Of a stretch of DNA of 64,000 bases, positions 59,588-64,000 are shown one piece after another. Both the position numbers and the translations under genes were made by a program. Numbering within the stretch: position 1 is the first letter of the stretch; each line of letters begins with the position of its first letter. The stretch lies in NCBI RefSeq assembly GCF_014645815.1, contig NZ_BMML01000002.1, positions 573,924 through 637,923 of the forward strand. The letters run 5' to 3'. The notes beneath the pieces were generated by a model. The model did no database searches, was not told where the DNA came from, and saw nothing but the letters and a program-made list of their open reading frames with translations. The stretch is from Streptomyces fuscichromogenes. Its GTDB lineage: Bacteria; Actinomycetota; Actinomycetes; Streptomycetales; Streptomycetaceae.

Positions 59588-59679
59588 GCGCAGGTCTGTG
59601 ACCTGCGGGAGCATTCATTTCTGGGTGTCGGGGCGTCAACTCTGCCTGAACGGACCGAATCCGCTGCTCGCGAGTTCGG
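59588..59679 (+). repeat. 92-bp direct repeat, distal copy
   Basis: It is the partner of 53687-53778, with nine mismatches and no gaps, in the same orientation. No tRNA 3' fragment precedes it; the bases before it (TTGCGCCG) match the tRNA tail only at scattered positions. It lies 31 bases after the operon terminator. Confidence 0.8.
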
Positions 59680-60063
59680 GGCTCGGCGGCGCTCGGCGGA
59701 GTCCGAACCTCTCTGACCTGCGGCGGAGTGGAGGATCGAGGTTGTCGCTCGCTGTCCGGGCGGCTGCTCCGAGGGCCGATGCCAAGACCCAGGGGCCGTA
59801 CCGGGGCCGGGGCGGCGAAGGGTGTGTCCGGTCGGCGGTGTCTTCGGGCGGCCGAACCGGGCAAGAACACGTGAGAGAGGCTGCGCGCCGCAACGCTACG
59901 CAATGGCCGGCTGAATGTATGCCGGGAACCATCCCTGACAACGATCCCTGACAGCCGAAGCCTCATCGTCCTGCGCTTGTCTGCGCGTGTCTGGGTTGAC
60001 GCCCGATACGCCAGTACGCTCGGTGGTGGGTCCATCGCACTGCGGTATGCATCGGGGGACGGC

Positions 60064-60540
60064 ATGTTGGATCAGACGTTGGTCGCGCTGGCGTCAGCGG
60101 CCGGGGCGGCGGTGGCCTCCGCCGCCGGCACCGACGCCTGGCAGGGCATGCGCCAACGCGTGGCACGGCTCTTCGGCCGTGGAGACGGGGCGGCGCAGAG
60201 GTTCCATCTGGAACGACTTGACGGGTCAGTCGCCGAGTTGGAGCGCGCTGGACCCGAGGCACGGGAACAGGCCCGCGCGAGGGTGCTGGCTGCCTGGCAG
60301 ACTCGATTTCACGACCTCCTGGACGATGCCGACGACGAGGACCGTGGGGAGTTGGCCCGGCAACTCGACGAATTGGTCAGGTACGGGCAACGGCCGTTCG
60401 GCGGGATGTCTGCCGGTGACGGCGGACTCACCGTCGAGGGAACAGTCGACATCCGCGCCGACAGAGGATCGGCTGCTGCCGGCGTGATGGGCGACGTGAC
60501 GATCGGAAACCCTCAGAGGCCGGGCCCAGGGCACAACTGA
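60064..60540 (+). CDS. Small helical protein partnered with the NB-ARC/TPR gene
   Basis: 158 residues from ATG 60064, with GGGGGAC upstream. The N-terminus LVALASAAGAAVASAAGTDAW is a small-residue-rich, membrane-compatible helix, followed by an amphipathic helix (MRQRVARLFGRG) and long acidic/basic helices likely to form a coiled coil (about 45-125). The C-terminus has short beta-like repeats (LTVEGTVDIRADRG, AAAGVMGDVTIGNP). This layout is common for the small gene just upstream of NB-ARC/TPR genes in Streptomyces. The stop codon overlaps an open frame leading into the NB-ARC gene. It could be the separate effector or signal subunit of a STAND system. Confidence 0.75.
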   Translation: MLDQTLVALASAAGAAVASAAGTDAWQGMRQRVARLFGRGDGAAQRFHLERLDGSVAELERAGPEAREQARARVLAAWQTRFHDLLDDADDEDRGELARQLDELVRYGQRPFGGMSAGDGGLTVEGTVDIRADRGSAAAGVMGDVTIGNPQRPGPGHN

Positions 60541-60662
60541 CGACCCCTGGGGCCACCCCGGCGATCTCCGACTTCACAGGCCCATCGATTCATGCGCGCC
60601 ACCACAGTGTCGCCGCCCACAACATCAACCACTTCGACTACCACGCGGCGCCATCGGCGCCG

Positions 60663-63224
60663 GTGACGTGGCCCCATGCCTTCGGCGTGGTTCCGCGGCA
60701 AGCGGAGTGCTTCCAACACCGTGGCGCCGTGGAGGAGTTAGCACGTGCCCTAGCAGGCGGTGGCACCGCGGTGCTGTGCCAAGTCCTGTCCGGGACAGGC
60801 GGTGTCGGCAAGACCCAACTGGCCGCGCACCACGCTCGTCGTTCATGGGCGGACAGGGCTGTGGACCTCATGGCCTGGGTCACGGCGTCCAGTCGCGAGT
60901 CGATCGTCAGCTCCTACAGTCGGCTCGGGGCGGACGTGGCAGCAGCGGACTCACGCGACTCCGAGCAGGCAGCCGCTCGTTTCCTGGCGTGGGCCGAGAC
61001 GACCGATCGCCGATGGCTCATCGTGCTCGATGACCTGGCCGACCCGGCTGACCTCCGTGGCCTCTGGCCGCCCGCTCACCCCGGCGGTCAGGTCCTGATC
61101 ACCACTCGCCGCCGCGACGCGGCCCTCCGTGCACGGAGCCGTGTCCATATCGACGTAGGTCTGTTCACCCCTGCCGAGGCGGCGAGCTACCTGCGAACTC
61201 AGCTTGCCGCGCTGGGCCGCAGGGACGAGCCGGTGCAGATGGCCGGCCTTGCCGCAGACTTGGGCCACCTGCCGCTGGCCCTTGCCCAGGCAGCCGCCTA
61301 CCTCGTCGATCTCGGGCTGGACTGCGCGGCATATCGCGCGCGGCTTGCCGACCGGTCCCGGAGGCTCGCCGATCTGGTTCCGGACAACAGCGGCTTGCCG
61401 GACGATCACCGTGCGGCCCTGCAAGCCACTTGGTCCCTGTCCATCGAGCACGCGGATCGGTTACCTCCGGCCGGACTGGCCCGCCCCATGCTGCACCTTG
61501 CCAGCGTGCTGGATGCCAACGGAATCCCCCTGGCCGTGCTGACCAGTCCTCCGGTTCTGCGCTACCTCACCGATCATCGACCCGCGGGGGTGCACGGACC
61601 CTCCGACCCGGTCGGCGTGGAGGACGCGGCCGGAGCACTGTGGTGCCTGGACCGGCTCAGCCTGATCGATCACACGACTGACGGCCCCCATGAGCGAGTC
61701 CGTGTTCATGGCCTCATCCAGCGCGCCACTCGCGACACCCTGCCTTCTTCCGTACAGGACAGCCTTGTTGTCACCTGCGCAGAGGCACTCACCGCCGTAT
61801 GGCCCACGGCCGAGCGCGACTCAGCTCTCACGCAGACCCTGCGGGCCAATGCCGAAGCAGTGATCTCTCACGCAGGTACCGCACTGTGGACGTCCGGCTG
61901 CCACGCCGTGCTCCTTCGTACCGGCGAGAGCCTGGGACTGACGGGCTCGGCGAGCGCGGCGCGGATGTACTTCCAGGATCTCCACAAGACGGCCTGCCGG
62001 CACCTGGGTCACGACCACGCGGACACATTGACCGTCCGGCACCACTTGATCACCTGGCAGGGCGAGACGGGAGACCTGACCCGCGCCAAGGCGGGCTACG
62101 CGGAGTTACTGGCTGATCGGATACGTGTGCTGGGCCCGGATCACCCCGACACCTTGGCCACCCGCGGAGACAAGGCCGCCTTGCGGGGCCGGGCGGGTGA
62201 TCCGGCCGGAGCCGGTGAAGAATCCAGACGGGTGCTGGAGGCGTCGCTGCGGATTCTTGGCCCCGATCACAGCCAGACCCTCACCGCACGGCTCAACGTG
62301 GCCCATTGGACGGGAGCAGCAGGCAGCCCAGCCGAAGCCGTGACAGCGTGCGAGCAGTTGCTCGCGGACACCTCGGAGCTGCTGGGGCCCGACCACCTCA
62401 AGTCCCGTGCCGTCCGCCTTCACCTGGCCATCTGGAGAGGCGAAGCGGGAGATCCGGTCGGCGCCGCTTCCGACTTCGAACGCCTCCTGGCTGATCAGCT
62501 GAGAGTGCTGGGAGCCGACCATCCCCATACCCTGAGTACGCGCCACGATCTGGCTCGATGGCGGGGGAAAGCCGGGGACCCCGGGACGGCCGTGTCCGAA
62601 TTCGAGCAGCTTCTGGTCCATCAGCTGAGGGTGCTGGGCCCGGATCACCCCGACACGCTCGCGACCCGTCACGACCTTGCCTCCTGGCGCGGAGAGAGCG
62701 GCGACGCGCACACCGCGGTCAGCGAACTGGGGCAGTTGTCGGCCGATCGTCTGCGTGTGCTGGGGGCAGACCATCCAGACGCACTCACCACACGCGCGAA
62801 TCTCGCGTACTGGCGGGGAAAGGGCGGAGATCCGTCAGGTGCTGTTGTCGCCACGACGGAACTGCTGGCCGACAGGCTGCGTGTCCTCGGCCCGGACCAC
62901 CCTGACACGCTGACCACTCGCCACAACCTTGCGCAGTGGAAGGCCGAGACGGGGGACGCGGCGGGCGCTGTGGTCGCCGAGTCAGAACTGCTGGTCGATC
63001 GGCTGCGTGTGCTGGGGCCCGAGCATCCCCACACGTTCTCCGCACGCCACCACCTCGCCCACTGGACCGGCAGGGCCGGCGACCCGGCCGGCGCAGCGGA
63101 AGCTCTTGCGCGGTTACTCGCCGATCAGCTTCGTGTACTTGGTCCGCAGCACCCCGAGACCCGCGCCACCGAAGACAGTCTTGCCTTCTGGAGCATGGAA
63201 GCGGAGCGTGGGCATCCGACGTAG
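60663..63224 (+). CDS. NB-ARC (STAND) ATPase with TPR repeats
   Basis: 853 residues from GTG 60663. The frame is open and coding-like upstream to CTG 60537, so about 42 further N-terminal residues are likely. The NB-ARC core has P-loop SGTGGVGKTQLAAHHARRS, Walker B RWLIVLDDLADP, and a GLPL-like motif LGHLPLALAQAAAYL. Winged-helix and ARC2-like regions follow to about residue 400. The C-terminal half consists of about ten 42-residue TPR_10-type repeats built on LRVLGPDHPDTLTTRHNLA. Such STAND proteins oligomerise on ligand binding and act as regulators or antiphage sensors. No effector domain is fused here, so the partner protein upstream may serve. Confidence 0.9.
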   Translation: MTWPHAFGVVPRQAECFQHRGAVEELARALAGGGTAVLCQVLSGTGGVGKTQLAAHHARRSWADRAVDLMAWVTASSRESIVSSYSRLGADVAAADSRDSEQAAARFLAWAETTDRRWLIVLDDLADPADLRGLWPPAHPGGQVLITTRRRDAALRARSRVHIDVGLFTPAEAASYLRTQLAALGRRDEPVQMAGLAADLGHLPLALAQAAAYLVDLGLDCAAYRARLADRSRRLADLVPDNSGLPDDHRAALQATWSLSIEHADRLPPAGLARPMLHLASVLDANGIPLAVLTSPPVLRYLTDHRPAGVHGPSDPVGVEDAAGALWCLDRLSLIDHTTDGPHERVRVHGLIQRATRDTLPSSVQDSLVVTCAEALTAVWPTAERDSALTQTLRANAEAVISHAGTALWTSGCHAVLLRTGESLGLTGSASAARMYFQDLHKTACRHLGHDHADTLTVRHHLITWQGETGDLTRAKAGYAELLADRIRVLGPDHPDTLATRGDKAALRGRAGDPAGAGEESRRVLEASLRILGPDHSQTLTARLNVAHWTGAAGSPAEAVTACEQLLADTSELLGPDHLKSRAVRLHLAIWRGEAGDPVGAASDFERLLADQLRVLGADHPHTLSTRHDLARWRGKAGDPGTAVSEFEQLLVHQLRVLGPDHPDTLATRHDLASWRGESGDAHTAVSELGQLSADRLRVLGADHPDALTTRANLAYWRGKGGDPSGAVVATTELLADRLRVLGPDHPDTLTTRHNLAQWKAETGDAAGAVVAESELLVDRLRVLGPEHPHTFSARHHLAHWTGRAGDPAGAAEALARLLADQLRVLGPQHPETRATEDSLAFWSMEAERGHPT
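61990..63190 (+). repeat. 126-bp tandem coding repeats (TPR array)
   Basis: About ten successive copies of a 42-residue unit, each with the phrase GPDHPDT or a variant near its middle. Protein similarity between copies is high, while the DNA copies differ at many positions, so they are under protein-level rather than recent-duplication similarity. Confidence 0.85.
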
Positions 63225-63387
63225 CTGGGCTCGGCTGCGGCCCCGGTCGGTCTTCGGCTTCCTCGACGATTCCTGCCTTCGTGGCTTTCATCGAGTGCGG
63301 AGGTGACCGCGGGAACCTCGGGCACTCCCATCATGACGGCAGTGGTGTATGCCGCCAGTGTAATAAATTGCAGATGGGGGCGTATGC

Positions 63388-63763
63388 GTGGCCTGGAAGA
63401 TCGTCGTGGTCGAGTCGGCTCTCTCGTGGCTTCACGAACTGCGCCGTACTGACCGCGACACTCTGGTTCGGGTCAGCCAGGCTGTCACCGCCCTCCAGGA
63501 GGAAGGTCCCGCGCTGGGTCGGCCTCCGGTGGACACGATCAAGGGTTCGGAGCTGTCGAACCTCAGGAGCTCCGCCCGGGGTCGGCAGGGGCCACGGAGG
63601 TGCGGTTGCTGTTCGTGTTCGACCCGGACCGCCAGCCGTGATCCTGGTGGGCGGTGACAAGGCGGGCAACTGGTCCGGCTGGTACCGCGTCGCCGTGCCC
63701 CAGGCGGAGCAGGCGTACGCGGGGCATCTGAGGCGAATCGATGGAGAGGACGGGGCGCGATGA
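63388..63763 (+). pseudogene. RelE/HigB (Gp49-like) toxin gene with two frameshifts
   Basis: GTG 63388 (GGGGG upstream) opens with VAWKIVVVESALSWLHELRR and GRPPVDTIKGSELSNL, the normal toxin N-terminus. The family continuation ELRPGSAGATEVRLLFVFDP is present only after a one-base loss near 63566. VILVGGDKAGNWSGWYRV is readable only after a second one-base loss near 63637. The last frame ends at a TGA overlapping the antitoxin ATG (ATGA), the family's usual organisation. With both shifts the toxin is truncated to about 60 native residues, so it should be inactive unless these are sequencing errors. Confidence 0.8.
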
Positions 63764-64000
63764 CTGATCACCTCAAGGACCCGCAGGCGATGGTCCTGGC
63801 CTCCCGTGTGCATCGCCTCGCCGAGTTGCGGAAGCGGCAGCACACCACACAGGTCCAGGTTGCCGAAGCCATGGGCGTCACCCAGGCCCGCGTCTCGCGC
63901 ATCGAGAAGGGCCAGTTGGAGCGCAGCGAGGTCGACACCCTGGCCGCTTACGTCAAGGCGCTCGGCGGCGAGTTGAAGATCGTCGCTGACTTCGGTGACG
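63760..64000 (+). CDS. XRE-family antitoxin, 3' end beyond the window
   Basis: 80 residues are visible from ATG 63760 (ATGA overlap with the toxin). The XRE helix-turn-helix is clear: VHRLAELRKRQHTTQVQVAE then AMGVTQARVSRIEKGQLERS, followed by LAAYVKALGGELKIVADFGD. This is the HigA-type antitoxin that pairs with Gp49-like toxins and represses its own operon. It remains in frame through the window edge, so it looks intact even though its toxin partner is disrupted. Confidence 0.93.
   Translation, partial: MTDHLKDPQAMVLASRVHRLAELRKRQHTTQVQVAEAMGVTQARVSRIEKGQLERSEVDTLAAYVKALGGELKIVADFGD

Larger units (their letters stand above)
59407..60063. other. Intergenic region with hairpin and second 92-bp repeat copy
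   Basis: 657 bases with no supported gene. It holds the permease terminator at 59525-59557 and the repeat copy at 59588-59679. The following 380 bases have a few open frames without family resemblance. TTGACG (59996-60001) and TACGCT (60015-60020) lie close before the next gene, but with a 13-base spacer that is too short for a standard promoter. Confidence 0.5.

Noticed and set aside
61990..63190. Regularly spaced repeats suggesting a CRISPR array
   Set aside because: The 126-base period is coding and encodes TPR units; there are no conserved short direct repeats with unique spacers, and no cas genes in the window.

Overview
The window is about 72% GC, with codon third positions that are nearly all G or C, GTG/TTG starts, short G-rich ribosome binding sites and Actinobacteria-specific families. 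It contains hrdA beside dnaG, GlnR-type control of nirBD, a class F sortase and an MmyB-type regulator. Together these point to a Streptomyces chromosome, in the conserved core around hrdA/dnaG/ppdK. This assignment rests on recognised families and remembered synteny; no search was run.

Layout. 1-3.4 kb: a truncated MFS exporter divergent from an MmyB-type regulator, a small membrane protein and a second MFS exporter. 3.5-12.3 kb: dusB, a sulfatase-type membrane protein with a repeat-rich N-terminus, and two (alpha/alpha)6 glycosidases divergent from a ROK repressor. 12.3-19.8 kb: a structured leader and ppdK, two small conserved proteins, a rhomboid protease, an FMN alpha-hydroxy-acid oxidase, and a TetR plus YCII-like pair. 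19.8-25.5 kb: an antibiotic-kinase-like protein, nirBD with a coupled small ORF and a four-half-site GlnR box, then a class F sortase and a membrane-anchored secreted protein.

25.9-32.7 kb holds the most unusual locus: four overlapping minus-strand genes. In transcription order they encode an alpha/beta hydrolase, a caspase-like plus VMAP-C protein, a MoxR AAA+ ATPase, and a 964-residue protein joining a degenerate vWA-like (SAV_2336-type) region to a TIR/FxsC-like domain. The architecture matches the NTPase-regulated conflict systems in which MoxR and vWA modules control an effector. The biological role is inferred.

32.9-53.1 kb: a YceI protein, an M4 metalloprotease, a gamma-glutamylcyclotransferase-like protein, a solitary degenerate adenylation domain, a SanA-like protein, a CbiX-like chelatase, an isolated PD-(D/E)XK nuclease-like protein, dgt, a ferredoxin-reductase-like flavoprotein, dnaG, hrdA, a heterodimeric ABC exporter, an FGGY kinase and a YtxH-like protein. 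Four copies of a dispersed intergenic palindromic repeat lie between these genes.

53.2-64 kb is accessory in character. It has two identical tRNA-Asn genes, a CAT-anticodon tRNA whose 3' end abuts a 92-bp sequence repeated 5.9 kb downstream, an IS5-type transposase remnant, a two-component system with a MacB-like ABC transporter, a split NB-ARC/TPR (STAND) pair, and a RelE/HigB-type toxin gene broken by two frameshifts beside an apparently intact antitoxin that runs off the window.
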